NCBI GenBank assembly: GCA_019359245.1 | Contig: JAHHHR010000036.1 | Coordinates: 1 to 64,000 of the forward strand | Origin: Nostoc desertorum CM1-VF14 | GTDB lineage: Bacteria; Cyanobacteriota; Cyanobacteriia; Cyanobacteriales; Nostocaceae | DNA length: 64,000 bases | Direction: 5' to 3' | In this document: piece by piece, positions 1-7,961 of the stretch | Position numbering within the stretch: position 1 is the first letter of the stretch | How the letters are laid out: the number at the start of each line of letters is the position of its first letter | The notes under the pieces: generated by a model | What the model saw: only the letters and a program-made list of their open reading frames with translations | Told to the model about the DNA's origin: nothing | Databases searched by the model: none | Made by a program: the position numbers and the translations under genes

Positions 1-112
1 TTGATAATGGCTATTTTGTACTTACTTTGTTTACCATCATACATTTCAATTGATGATGTATCAAAAAATGTCTTATATCAAGCGATGTGAATTGATTTTT
101 TATTGTTTGTGA

Positions 113-895
113 GAAATTTGCGTTTGGAATCTGCTTACTAACGCTATTAAATTTACCTCACAGGGTGGTCAAGTCGAGGTGAAGTTAGAGACAGTAAAAG
201 AATTAGATACTCATCCTGATGAATACGCTCAAATCACTGTTAGCGATACTGGTAGGGGGATCTCTGGTGACTTTCTGCCTTATGTATTTGACTACTTCCG
301 CCAAGCCGATGGTACAACAACTCGACAATTTGGGGGGTTAGGCTTAGGGTTAGCGATCGTGCGTTATTTGGTTGAACTGCATGGGGGAACTGTTCAGGCA
401 GCGAGTCCTGGAGAAGGGCAAGGAGCAACGTTTACAGTCAAGCTGCCACTCATCCCTACGGAAAAATTGAATCACAATGATATTGTGCCTCATAATTTCT
501 CAGACTTTAATTTTCATGGATTGCAAGCACTGCTAGTAGACGATGACACAGATTCACGAGAGTTAATCGCCTTCTTGTTAGAAGAGTATGGCTTTCAAGT
601 GACTCAAGCTCAATCAGCATACGATGCTCAGAGCATTTTGGAGCAAGCAAAATTTGATTTGCTAATCAGTGATATTGGTATGCCCGATATGGATGGCTAC
701 ACACTAATTCGTCAAATTAGAAAGCAGTCCCTTGACCAGGGCGGAAAAATTCCGGCGATCGCCCTCACAGCTTATGCTGGAGAGATTAATCAACAACTTG
801 CAATAGCGGCTGGATTTCAACAGCATATTTCTAAACCAATTGACCCAGTGGTACTAATGCGGCTTATTTTAGATATATTAGGGGTACAGCAATAA
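113..895 (+). pseudogene. 5'-truncated hybrid histidine kinase (HATPase + receiver remnant)
   Basis: The open frame begins just after a TGA at 110-112. From about base 125 it reads WNLLTNAIKFT, the N box of a histidine-kinase ATPase domain. The G1 box (DTGRGIS), the GLGLGLAIV box and a C-terminal receiver with phospho-acceptor Asp in LLISDIGMPDMDG follow. No sensor domains and no HisKA dimerisation domain lie upstream, so the 5' part of the gene is missing. The only plausible start is a GTG at 179, inside the ATPase domain, which would lose the N-box asparagine. The sequence closely resembles the C-terminus of the hybrid kinase at 16038-20468. I infer a dead fragment left by recombination or deletion. 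A short expressed receiver protein cannot be excluded. Confidence 0.75.
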
Positions 896-954
896 TTGAG
901 AAAAATTTTGCCATAGCTATATCTGCCCCAATACTACTTGGGTTTTGCATTTCG

Positions 955-974
955 AACCCACGCAGGTGGGTTTT
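955..974 (+). terminator. hairpin with T-run after the kinase fragment
   Basis: CCCAC (957-961), a four-base loop and GTGGG (966-970) are followed by TTTT. The outer AA/TT pairs extend the stem to seven. It lies between the converging kinase fragment and the ABC-F gene, and reads as a short intrinsic terminator on the + strand. Confidence 0.45.
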
Positions 975-1027
975 GTCTGTGTAGCCGCTATTTCTAATCG
1001 CCAGGTATTTGCAAAGGTGAAATGCTA

Positions 1028-2956
1028 TTAAGACTCCATCTCTGCCAATTCTAACCAGCGTTCAGTCGCTACATCGATCGCTTGCTTGAGATTTTCCACC
1101 TGATCATACAATTTCTGCACTTCGCTATAATTCCCCGGTGAGACATTCGCTAGTGTTTTCTCGGTTTCTGCTTTCTCAGCCTCTAACTTGGCAATTTTAC
1201 CTTCCAACTGTTCAAATTCTTTTTTCTCCCAATTGGATAACCTACGCCGCTTTGTATTCTCTACATCCTTGGGTGAAGCCGCACCATTTTGGACTTCAAC
1301 ATTTTTCGGCTTCTCCTTAGCGTTAGCAGCCTGTTGCTGTGCCTCTTCAGCCTTCTTATAATCCAGATAAATCGAGTAATTACCTGGATAGTGCCGCAGA
1401 TTACCGCCTTCCTCAAAGGAAAATACTGTGTCGATGGTGCGATCGAGAAAGTAGCGATCGTGAGAAACTACAATTACACACCCGACAAAATCCTCTAAAT
1501 AATCTTCTAATACTGCCAATGTCTGAACATCTAAATCGTTTGTTGGTTCATCTAAAATCAAGACATTGGGCGCACTCATCAAAACCCGCAATAGAAATAA
1601 ACGGCGTTTTTCACCACCCGAAAGTTTATTAATTGGGGCATACTGTTGATTACCAGGAAACAAAAAACGCTCCAACATTTGCGAAGCAGTAATTTGAGTA
1701 CCATCGGTAATTTTGATAAATTCACCTTCTTCTTTGATGTAGTCAATCACGCGCTGATTTTCATTTAAAGCTGTGAGCAATTCTTCAGAATGCTGGTCAA
1801 AATAACCAATGTGAATTGTAGTACCAATTTCTGCAACGCCTGAATCTGGTTTAATCTGACCAGTAATAATATCCATTAAAGTGGATTTACCCGCACCATT
1901 AGCGCCGATGATGCCAATGCGGTCTTCTGGACTAAATTCGTAGGTGAAATTATTAATCAAGGTACGTCCATCATAGGCTTTAGAAATGTTATTTAATTCA
2001 ATAACTTTTTTGCCAATGCGACGACCAACTGTAGAAATATCAACTTTACCCTGAACTTGTTTAAATTCAGTATCCCGCAGAGCATGAGCGCGGTCAATTC
2101 TAGCTTTCTGCTTGGTACTTCTGGCTTTTGGCCCTTTTTTGAGCCATTCTAACTCGCGCCGCAATAAGCCTTGATGTTTACGTTGACTACTTACAGCAGA
2201 TTCTTCAGCTAAAGCTTTCTTTTCGAGGTAATATGAATAGTTACCTGTATAGGTGTAAATGTCGCCTCGGTCAATTTCAATGATCCGATTGGTAACGCGA
2301 TCTAGAAAGTAGCGATCGTGGGTGATGAGAAAAAGTGCGCCACGATAGCGATTCAAATAACTTTGTAACCATTCTACAGAAAGAGCATCGAGATGGTTTG
2401 TCGGCTCATCCATAAGCAAAACATCTGGTTCTGCTAGCAATGCTGATGCTAAAGCAATACGCTTGCGATAGCCTCCAGACAAAGTGCCTATCTTGGCATC
2501 AAAATCAGAAATCCCTAATTTAGTGAGAATGATTTTAGCGTTAGTTTCTAATTCCCAAGCACCACTTGTATCCATCTTTTGCATCACCACAGAAAGGCGA
2601 GACATCAGTTGGCTATCATCTGGATAGTGAGCCAATTTATCTGAGAGTTCTTCATACTCACGCACCAAAGCCATGTGTTCGCCACTATCGGCGAAAACTT
2701 GCTCTAAAACTGTGTGATTCTCATCTAAATCTGGCAACTGGGGTAAGTAGATAATTCTAGAACCAGAATTGACTAAAATCTGACCGCTATCAATCGATTC
2801 TAATCCGGCAATCATTTTTAATAGGGTTGATTTGCCAGAACCATTAGTACCAATTAAACCAACTTTATCGGTAGCATCGAGGCTAAAGCTGGCATCTTTT
2901 AAAATTTCCTTGATGCCAAAGTCTTTTTTAACCGACTGTAGTGTAATAATACTCAT
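1028..2956 (-). CDS. uup: ABC-F family ATPase, Uup type
   Basis: A soluble protein of 642 residues with two ATP-binding cassettes and no membrane segments, the layout of ABC-F ribosome-associated ATPases. Cassette 1 has Walker A GTNGSGKST near residue 36, signature LSGGYRKR and Walker B LLMDEPTNHLD. Cassette 2 has Walker A GANGAGKST, signature LSGGEKRR and LILDEPTNDLD. The inter-domain linker is basic (KKGPKARSTKQKARI), as expected of the ribosome-contacting arm. A charged C-terminal coiled coil (about 575-642) marks the Uup subfamily, linked in other bacteria to translation, DNA-element excision and branched-DNA binding. No obvious operon partner. The family is very sure; the Uup label rests on the C-terminal domain. 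Confidence 0.9.
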   Translation of the reverse strand: MSIITLQSVKKDFGIKEILKDASFSLDATDKVGLIGTNGSGKSTLLKMIAGLESIDSGQILVNSGSRIIYLPQLPDLDENHTVLEQVFADSGEHMALVREYEELSDKLAHYPDDSQLMSRLSVVMQKMDTSGAWELETNAKIILTKLGISDFDAKIGTLSGGYRKRIALASALLAEPDVLLMDEPTNHLDALSVEWLQSYLNRYRGALFLITHDRYFLDRVTNRIIEIDRGDIYTYTGNYSYYLEKKALAEESAVSSQRKHQGLLRRELEWLKKGPKARSTKQKARIDRAHALRDTEFKQVQGKVDISTVGRRIGKKVIELNNISKAYDGRTLINNFTYEFSPEDRIGIIGANGAGKSTLMDIITGQIKPDSGVAEIGTTIHIGYFDQHSEELLTALNENQRVIDYIKEEGEFIKITDGTQITASQMLERFLFPGNQQYAPINKLSGGEKRRLFLLRVLMSAPNVLILDEPTNDLDVQTLAVLEDYLEDFVGCVIVVSHDRYFLDRTIDTVFSFEEGGNLRHYPGNYSIYLDYKKAEEAQQQAANAKEKPKNVEVQNGAASPKDVENTKRRRLSNWEKKEFEQLEGKIAKLEAEKAETEKTLANVSPGNYSEVQKLYDQVENLKQAIDVATERWLELAEMES

Positions 2957-3027
2957 AAAATCTAGTAATTTTTCATTGATCGTTAGTTAGTAGGTAAAGC
3001 ACATACCTTACCTACATTTGCCGAATT

Positions 3028-3444
3028 CTATACAAATAAATCCAAGGGGAGATGTCCATACATTTCGTTGATTCCGTCTTCGTGGTAAGACTGGCAAGAA
3101 ACTAATACGCCACGATGATGTCCAGCATAAGAATCGAGATAACACAAGCCATTTTTACCATTTAATTTTATATAAACTGGCCCTTCAGGTGTAAGTAAAT
3201 TGTCTGGTGGTTCATAACCCAAAGCCAGAGAATAAGTCTTCATTGCCAATATTCCTTCTTCTGCTGTATCAGCACAAATTCCTAAAATTTGGTAATCAGC
3301 AAGCTTGGTGATCAAAATTAGGGCATCACGAATTACGGCTTTTTCTGATGGCTTGAGGATAGGGGCAATGTCTAGGCAGTTGAATTTATTCAGTAATTTT
3401 TTCGCTTCTTCGGCGGTGAGATTTTGAGGATTGGGGGTTGACAT
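3028..3444 (-). CDS. DUF1824 family protein
   Basis: This 138-residue soluble protein matches, from memory, the small cyanobacterial DUF1824 family: an N-terminal helix region (LTAEEAKKLLNKF), a central DALILITKLADYQILGICAD stretch, and a C-terminal YxGxxRGVLVSCQS segment. No catalytic motif is visible and its function is unknown. It has no signal peptide or membrane segment. It lies upstream of the ABC-F gene on the same strand, with a 71-base gap, so co-transcription is possible but not shown. The length is normal for the family. Confidence 0.75.
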   Translation of the reverse strand: MSTPNPQNLTAEEAKKLLNKFNCLDIAPILKPSEKAVIRDALILITKLADYQILGICADTAEEGILAMKTYSLALGYEPPDNLLTPEGPVYIKLNGKNGLCYLDSYAGHHRGVLVSCQSYHEDGINEMYGHLPLDLFV

Positions 3445-3619
3445 AAACTTCGATTATTGACTTTTTGGGTTTTCGATTGTGTTGGAGTTGGCACTAGCCC
3501 AAATTATACTATTTTGGATTTTAGATTTTGGATTGTAAATCGTCCAAATGTTATGGAATTTGTATGAGGTCAGAGCAAATTCCATAATTTTTGACTTTAT
3601 TATCTAATGCCTACTCTTT

Positions 3620-4468
3620 TTACGGTTGATTTTGGACATTTCCAAGGTTAAATATGAAGGGGACACCGCTTTTTGAGTCACCACCCATAACAAGGACTTT
3701 GGGCATTTGAGCGCCGCCACTTCTCCAAGCTTCAATTGCTTCTTTTTGTAGAACTAACTGCCCTCCTTGGGCTTTAAGCGTCTCTGCTAAAAGTCTTTGA
3801 GCTTCTGCTCTACCTTTGGCGCGATTTACATCTGCTTGTGCTTCTTGTTCTGCTTCCCGTGCTACATAAACGGCTCTTTGCGCCCGTTGTTCAGCAATTT
3901 GTTTTTCTTCCACAGCTCTGGCAAATTCTGGTGAGAATGCTAAATCAACTACGCTAGTATCTAACACAATTATCCCATATTTGTCTAAGCGATCGCCTAG
4001 GGCTTCATCAAAGTCTTCTTTCAACTCACTTCTTTTAGTAATTGCTTCTTCTACTGTTCTTCTAGCAGCTGCAATTTTAAAGGCTTCTTGTGTCTGTGGT
4101 GCAATGATTTTTGATACAATATTTGCTAAAGTTCCTTGTTTCCTTCTAACTTCAACTACCTTGATGGGATCGAGGCGAAAGTTAATCGCAAATCTCGCAG
4201 ATAAATTTTGCAAATCTTTAGTGGAACTCTCTGCTGGCACTTCAAATTTCTGCACAGTCAAATCATACACATCTATCACTGAGATAAAAGGCGGTTTTGC
4301 ATGAATCCCTTCCAATAATGCGCCATCTCTCGCTTTACCCAAAATGCTGATCACTCCTGCTTGTCCTGGGTTAATAATGATAAAGGAATTTAGTCCCAGA
4401 ACCACTAGTGTTGCTAACACAATTCCTAAAACTGTGCTTTGCCAATTTCCAAATTGCTGATTTTTCAA
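3620..4468 (-). CDS. prohibitin-like SPFH/Band 7 membrane protein
   Basis: The 282-residue protein begins with one membrane anchor (about residues 13-33, VLGIVLATLVVLGLNSFIII). The SPFH domain follows, with the prohibitin hallmark NPGQAGVISILGKARDGALLEGIHAKPPFI. The C-terminal half is a charged, alanine-rich coiled coil (VEEKQIAEQRAQRAVYVAREAE) ending in a short hydrophobic tail. Family members form ring- or cage-like membrane scaffolds and modulate membrane proteases such as FtsH. No FtsH or NfeD gene is adjacent. The start is the ATG giving MKNQQFGNW directly ahead of the anchor. The family is sure; the biological role is inferred. Confidence 0.88.
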   Translation of the reverse strand: MKNQQFGNWQSTVLGIVLATLVVLGLNSFIIINPGQAGVISILGKARDGALLEGIHAKPPFISVIDVYDLTVQKFEVPAESSTKDLQNLSARFAINFRLDPIKVVEVRRKQGTLANIVSKIIAPQTQEAFKIAAARRTVEEAITKRSELKEDFDEALGDRLDKYGIIVLDTSVVDLAFSPEFARAVEEKQIAEQRAQRAVYVAREAEQEAQADVNRAKGRAEAQRLLAETLKAQGGQLVLQKEAIEAWRSGGAQMPKVLVMGGDSKSGVPFIFNLGNVQNQP

Positions 4469-4810
4469 ATTCCTTTCTCCAATATGAGTTAGTCATTGGT
4501 CATTAGTCGTTAGTCATGAAGAGTTATTATTTTTCTCCTTGTCTTCCTTCTCTAGTCTCTATTTCGCAGCCCCCAGTCCCTAGTGCTAAGTCAGAAGTTT
4601 TACTTTGACTTGAGTAAACTCAGTTACTAGTTTAAGCTTCTCATTAGTCTGTCTGAATCAAATTTTTAATTTAAACAACGCAGCACTGAGGGTTTTATGC
4701 CCATTCTTAGTGATGATATTAACTAATTAGAGCGGTTTATGGAGGGAGAGCGAATGATATCATCCAAGTTTCCCCGACTGTTTTAATTTATTCTTGTAAA
4801 CATCAGAGAT
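4469..4810. other. intergenic region, divergent promoters
   Basis: 342 bases separate the prohibitin-like gene (-) from the CrtISO-like gene (+). It holds the STRR heptads at 4491-4517 and a small palindrome ATGATATCAT near 4753. GGAGG at about 4742 is too far from the 4811 start to be its ribosome-binding site. I see no gene here. Confidence 0.5.
4491..4517. repeat. ATTRGTC-type heptanucleotide repeat
   Basis: Four consecutive degenerate heptads (AGTCATT, GGTCATT, AGTCGTT, AGTCAT) lie just upstream of the prohibitin-like gene. They resemble the short tandemly repeated repetitive (STRR) sequences of heterocystous cyanobacteria. The same family recurs near 24570, 29370, 41190 and 43115. Confidence 0.7.
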
Positions 4811-6352
4811 ATGCAAAACACAGATGTAGTCGTCATTGGTAGCGGTATTGGCGGTTTGAGTTGTGCTGCTGTTTTGGCACGGTATGGCTTTGATGTAATA
4901 GTCTGCGAAAGCCACTCCATTGCTGGAGGCGCTGCTCATGCTTTTGAGCGCAATGGTTTCAAATTTGACTCGGGCCCGTCTCTCTACTCTGGACTATCTT
5001 ACAGCCCCTCTGCCAACCCTTTGCGACAAGTGTTAGATGCAATTGGTTCTGAATTACCATGCGTAACCTACGATACTTGGGGTTGTTGTGTACCAGAAGG
5101 TGATTTTGACACATCAGTTGGTGCGGAGCAATTTTGTGAAGTGCTGATGAGATTTCGTGGTGATGATGCTGTTGCTGAATGGCAAGAACTCCAGCGCATT
5201 ATGGAACCATTCGCTAGTGCAGCAACTTCCATACCACCAGCCGCATTACGCTTTGATTTTGGTGCAGCTAGAACTGTAGGCCCATTTATCCCATCTCTGA
5301 CAAAAAATCTGGCGAATATAATTAAGCTGACGGGTCCCTTCAGCCGAATTATGGATGGTGTTGTTAAAGATCCTTTTACCAGAAACTGGCTGAATTTGTT
5401 GTGTTTCCTACTTTCTGGATTACCCGCAGATGGCACTAGTGCAGCAGAGGTAGGATTTATGTTTGCGGACTGGTATCGCCCAGATGCAATACTTGAATAT
5501 CCTATTGGTGGTAGTGGTGCTTTAGTTGACACCCTTGTACAAGGATTAGAGCGTCACGGTGGGAAGCTGATTTTAAGCGCTCATGTGGAAGAAGTGCTTG
5601 TAGAAGGTAATCGTGCGGTGGGTGTGCGTCTGCGCGATCGCTCCGAAATTCGAGCGCGACGGGCAGTAATTTCTAATGCATCGGTTTGGGACACACTTAA
5701 GTTACTACCAGAAAAAGCAATACCCAAAAAGTACCGCAGCAAACGACAGGCGACACCTGAGTGTGATAGCTTTATGCATCTACATTTGGGCATTGATGCT
5801 CAAGGATTACAATCAAATTTGCGGTGTCATTACATCGTGGTTAATGACTGGGAATTGGGCATAACAGCACCTCAGAATGTTGTAGTGATATCAATTCCTT
5901 CAGTTCTCGATCCATCCTTAGCGCCAGCAGGTAAGCACGTAATTCATGTTTATACTCCTGGTAATGAGCCGTATGCTATTTGGCAGGGAATGGATAGGAG
6001 GAGTCAGGAATATGCCGAACAAAAGCGATCGCGTGCAGAAGTAATGTGGCAAGCTTTGGAAAGGGTCATTCCAGATATTCGCTCTCGTTGTGAAGTCACA
6101 CTTGTTGGTACACCTTTAACCCACGAGCGTTATCTCCGCCGTCACCAAGGTTCCTATGGCCCAGCAATTCAGGCTGGAAGTGGTATGTTTCCTGGCCCCG
6201 GCACACCTCTACCGGGGCTGATGTGCTGTGGAGACTCGACATTTCCCGGTATTGGTTTACCAGCAGTCGCCGCCAGTGGGCTGATTGCTGCGAATACCCT
6301 CGCACCGATTGATAAGCATTTAGCCATGCTTCAAGATATCAAGTGTATCTAA
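4811..6352 (+). CDS. CrtISO/phytoene-desaturase-like FAD oxidoreductase
   Basis: A 513-residue flavoprotein. The N-terminal FAD-binding motif is VVIGSGIGGLSCAAVLARYG (residues 6-25), followed by E-loop VCES and GGAAHAFERNGFKFDSGPSLYSG, typical of the carotenoid isomerase/desaturase family. The C-terminal motif GLMCCGDSTFPGIGLPAVAASG is the second conserved FAD-contact region. Members include CrtH/CrtISO prolycopene isomerases and related oxidoreductases whose substrates are often unknown. No carotenoid gene is adjacent, and genomes of this type carry several paralogues, so I do not name it CrtH. The 3' end overlaps the convergent PEP-CTERM gene by 14 bases. Confidence 0.82.
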   Translation: MQNTDVVVIGSGIGGLSCAAVLARYGFDVIVCESHSIAGGAAHAFERNGFKFDSGPSLYSGLSYSPSANPLRQVLDAIGSELPCVTYDTWGCCVPEGDFDTSVGAEQFCEVLMRFRGDDAVAEWQELQRIMEPFASAATSIPPAALRFDFGAARTVGPFIPSLTKNLANIIKLTGPFSRIMDGVVKDPFTRNWLNLLCFLLSGLPADGTSAAEVGFMFADWYRPDAILEYPIGGSGALVDTLVQGLERHGGKLILSAHVEEVLVEGNRAVGVRLRDRSEIRARRAVISNASVWDTLKLLPEKAIPKKYRSKRQATPECDSFMHLHLGIDAQGLQSNLRCHYIVVNDWELGITAPQNVVVISIPSVLDPSLAPAGKHVIHVYTPGNEPYAIWQGMDRRSQEYAEQKRSRAEVMWQALERVIPDIRSRCEVTLVGTPLTHERYLRRHQGSYGPAIQAGSGMFPGPGTPLPGLMCCGDSTFPGIGLPAVAASGLIAANTLAPIDKHLAMLQDIKCI

Positions 6353-7013
6353 TTTTTTGAGTATAAAATCTACTTACTAAGAGAGCCGCACCTGCTACCA
6401 AAGTTGCTAGTACACTATTAGGTTCAGGTACGGCAACAACTTCAGCATCAATTTGTGCAGTTCCAGCATACAAACCTATCAAGTCAGGCTTTTGCAGGAT
6501 ATTAGCAAACTCTGGAGAAATTAACAATTTAACATCAGGGATGGTTAAAGTTTGACCATCAAATGCTACAAGTCCCGAAGCGCTCAAATCAAACAATATT
6601 GTGTTTAAAGAAATTGTGTCTTTTAAAACAAGTCCGCTAGCATCTTTGGTAGTACGTCCCGGAGCAAAACCTATTGAAAATTCACCAACAGTAATTTGAT
6701 TATTGAAAGTAACAGTACCAGTTTGCTCAATTGTCCCTGAAAGCGGAGTAAAACCGCCCTTATCACTGAATGTGAAGTTGGTGGCTGAGTCGATGTTGAA
6801 GCCAACCAAATAATTGCTGGGAATTGGTGCGACTGTATGATTACCGCCTGTCAAGGTTAGCCCGATATTTCTAAGAATATCCTCATGATCGTGATCAATA
6901 CTGGTGACTCCAGATATCACTTTAAAAGTTGCAGCTTCTACCTCTATGGGTGCAATTAATATGAAAGCTGCTGTTGTACAACCAATAATCCCTGCAAATT
7001 TAGAAAACCGCAT
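6339..7013 (-). CDS. PEP-CTERM sorting-domain exported protein
   Basis: The 224-residue product starts with a signal peptide (MRFSKFAGIIGCTTAAFILIAPIEVEA). The mature part has a beta-rich, threonine/glycine-rich composition and contains no enzyme motif. The C-terminus is VPEPNSVLATLVAGAALLVSRF followed by basic residues: the PEP motif, a membrane helix and a basic tail of PEP-CTERM proteins, which are processed by an exosortase. Such proteins are usually surface or extracellular-matrix components. No exosortase lies in the window. It converges on, and overlaps by 14 bases, the CrtISO-like gene. The sorting signal is clear; the role is unknown. Confidence 0.8.
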   Translation of the reverse strand: MRFSKFAGIIGCTTAAFILIAPIEVEAATFKVISGVTSIDHDHEDILRNIGLTLTGGNHTVAPIPSNYLVGFNIDSATNFTFSDKGGFTPLSGTIEQTGTVTFNNQITVGEFSIGFAPGRTTKDASGLVLKDTISLNTILFDLSASGLVAFDGQTLTIPDVKLLISPEFANILQKPDLIGLYAGTAQIDAEVVAVPEPNSVLATLVAGAALLVSRFYTQKIRYT

Positions 7014-7304
7014 AGATGCCCCTTATATTTTTAGTTTATTTTATCTGACAAATGCTCTTTATTAATTTAAAAGCTAAGTATTACCACTAAAGAAATACTC
7101 TCAAAACATAAAAGAATACTTTTTGAAACTTTATATTTACCAAAAACTAAGTTAATACCAAAATTCAAATTGTATAGTTACAAATACAAATTTAAGTAAG
7201 TGGGTAAAAATAAAGATCACTGGTTATGATAGAGCAGAAAATATGAGGCATAAGGCATTAAACATCAAACACGATAAAAATATAGTTACGTTTAATTATG
7301 TCCA

Positions 7305-7391
7305 ATGCCAAAACCTCGTTTCCAACCTCTGGCTATAAATGCTACTCATTGGCTACTACCGCTAGTCTTGAGGCGGCAGTTCCTCCATTAG
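7305..7391 (+). pseudogene. possible N-terminal remnant of a lysophospholipid acyltransferase
   Basis: An ATG at 7305 opens a 28-codon frame whose residues (MPKPRFQPLAINATHWLLPL, then VLRRQFLH) read like the start of cyanobacterial 1-acyl-glycerol-3-phosphate acyltransferases. This similarity is from memory only. The frame stops at 7389-7391, exactly where the palindromic repeat at 7390-7464 begins. No acyltransferase HX4D motif follows. I infer a gene truncated at or near a repeat insertion; chance similarity remains possible. Confidence 0.3.
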
Positions 7392-7464
7392 GGACTTGCA
7401 AAAAATAAATTATTCCAAATTATTTGTACATTTATAGGAGGCGTATAGCTAGCTGTGCGTCCCT
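7390..7464. repeat. MITE-like palindromic repeat, short copy
   Basis: Bounded by AGGGAC and its complement GTCCCT. The left part carries a CAAAAAATAAATTAT stretch almost identical to the element at 42966-43112. The right part (GGCGTATAGCTAGCTGTGCGTCC) resembles the repeats at 33236-33253 and 35552-35570. It contains no coding sequence. Confidence 0.55.
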
Positions 7465-7481
7465 ACTAAAAACTTGTTGCT

Positions 7482-7943
7482 TTACAAGCTTGTTCTAATC
7501 CACCAGCTTATTTTCTCTAAATTAGGATCTATTTCCTGCCAAAAACTTGCTGATGAGTTTGTTTCTCTTGCGGCTGCCAGTATTTGATTTATATTGTCGA
7601 AGTTTTTCTGAATTAAATACTTATCTAATTTAGGAATATCTAATTTAAGGTATCTCAGACGGTTGGGTAACTCTACTTTCTCGTTTGTCGGCAAGTTAAG
7701 AAGCTGCTCAACTAGTTCTAAAATTTTATCTACTGACGCAATGGCTTCTTCAATACTCGGCTTTTTAGTTTGTAATTGTAAATCTTTTTCTTCAAAGGCT
7801 TCTTCTTGATTACCTAACTTTACTATCAATATTTTGACAAAGAAAATATTGTAATCAACTTCAATAACTTCACCCACTTGATTATGATATTTTCCGGTTT
7901 TATTTATAAGTACTATGTCACCTTTCTCAATTTTGTCTTTCAT
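7482..7943 (-). CDS. small KOW/SH3-like hypothetical protein, partner of kinase-FGE
   Basis: I do not recognise this 153-residue protein as a named family. Residues 1-60 look like a small beta-barrel of KOW or SH3 type (KGDIVLINKTGKYHNQVGEVIEVD, then KILIVKL). Residues 65-150 are predominantly helical and charged. There is no signal peptide, membrane segment or catalytic motif. It begins 18 bases downstream of the kinase-FGE gene on the same strand, so the two are very probably co-transcribed. That suggests a cofactor or substrate role for the kinase, which is inference. The coding frame is intact and composition matches its neighbours. Confidence 0.7.
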   Translation of the reverse strand: MKDKIEKGDIVLINKTGKYHNQVGEVIEVDYNIFFVKILIVKLGNQEEAFEEKDLQLQTKKPSIEEAIASVDKILELVEQLLNLPTNEKVELPNRLRYLKLDIPKLDKYLIQKNFDNINQILAAARETNSSASFWQEIDPNLEKISWWIRTSL

Positions 7944-7961
7944 AATTTATACAGCGCTGAA

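Larger units (their letters stand above)
7014..7481. other. intergenic region with gene and repeat remnants
   Basis: 468 bases between two minus-strand genes. 7014-7300 is AT-rich with nothing recognisable. 7305-7391 is a short frame that may be a broken acyltransferase gene. 7390-7464 is a small palindromic repeat. Both are listed separately. Confidence 0.5.

Noticed and set aside
4491..4517. CRISPR array in the heptad regions
   Set aside because: Repeat units are 7 bases without spacers, unlike 25-40-base repeats with unique spacers; no cas genes in the window.
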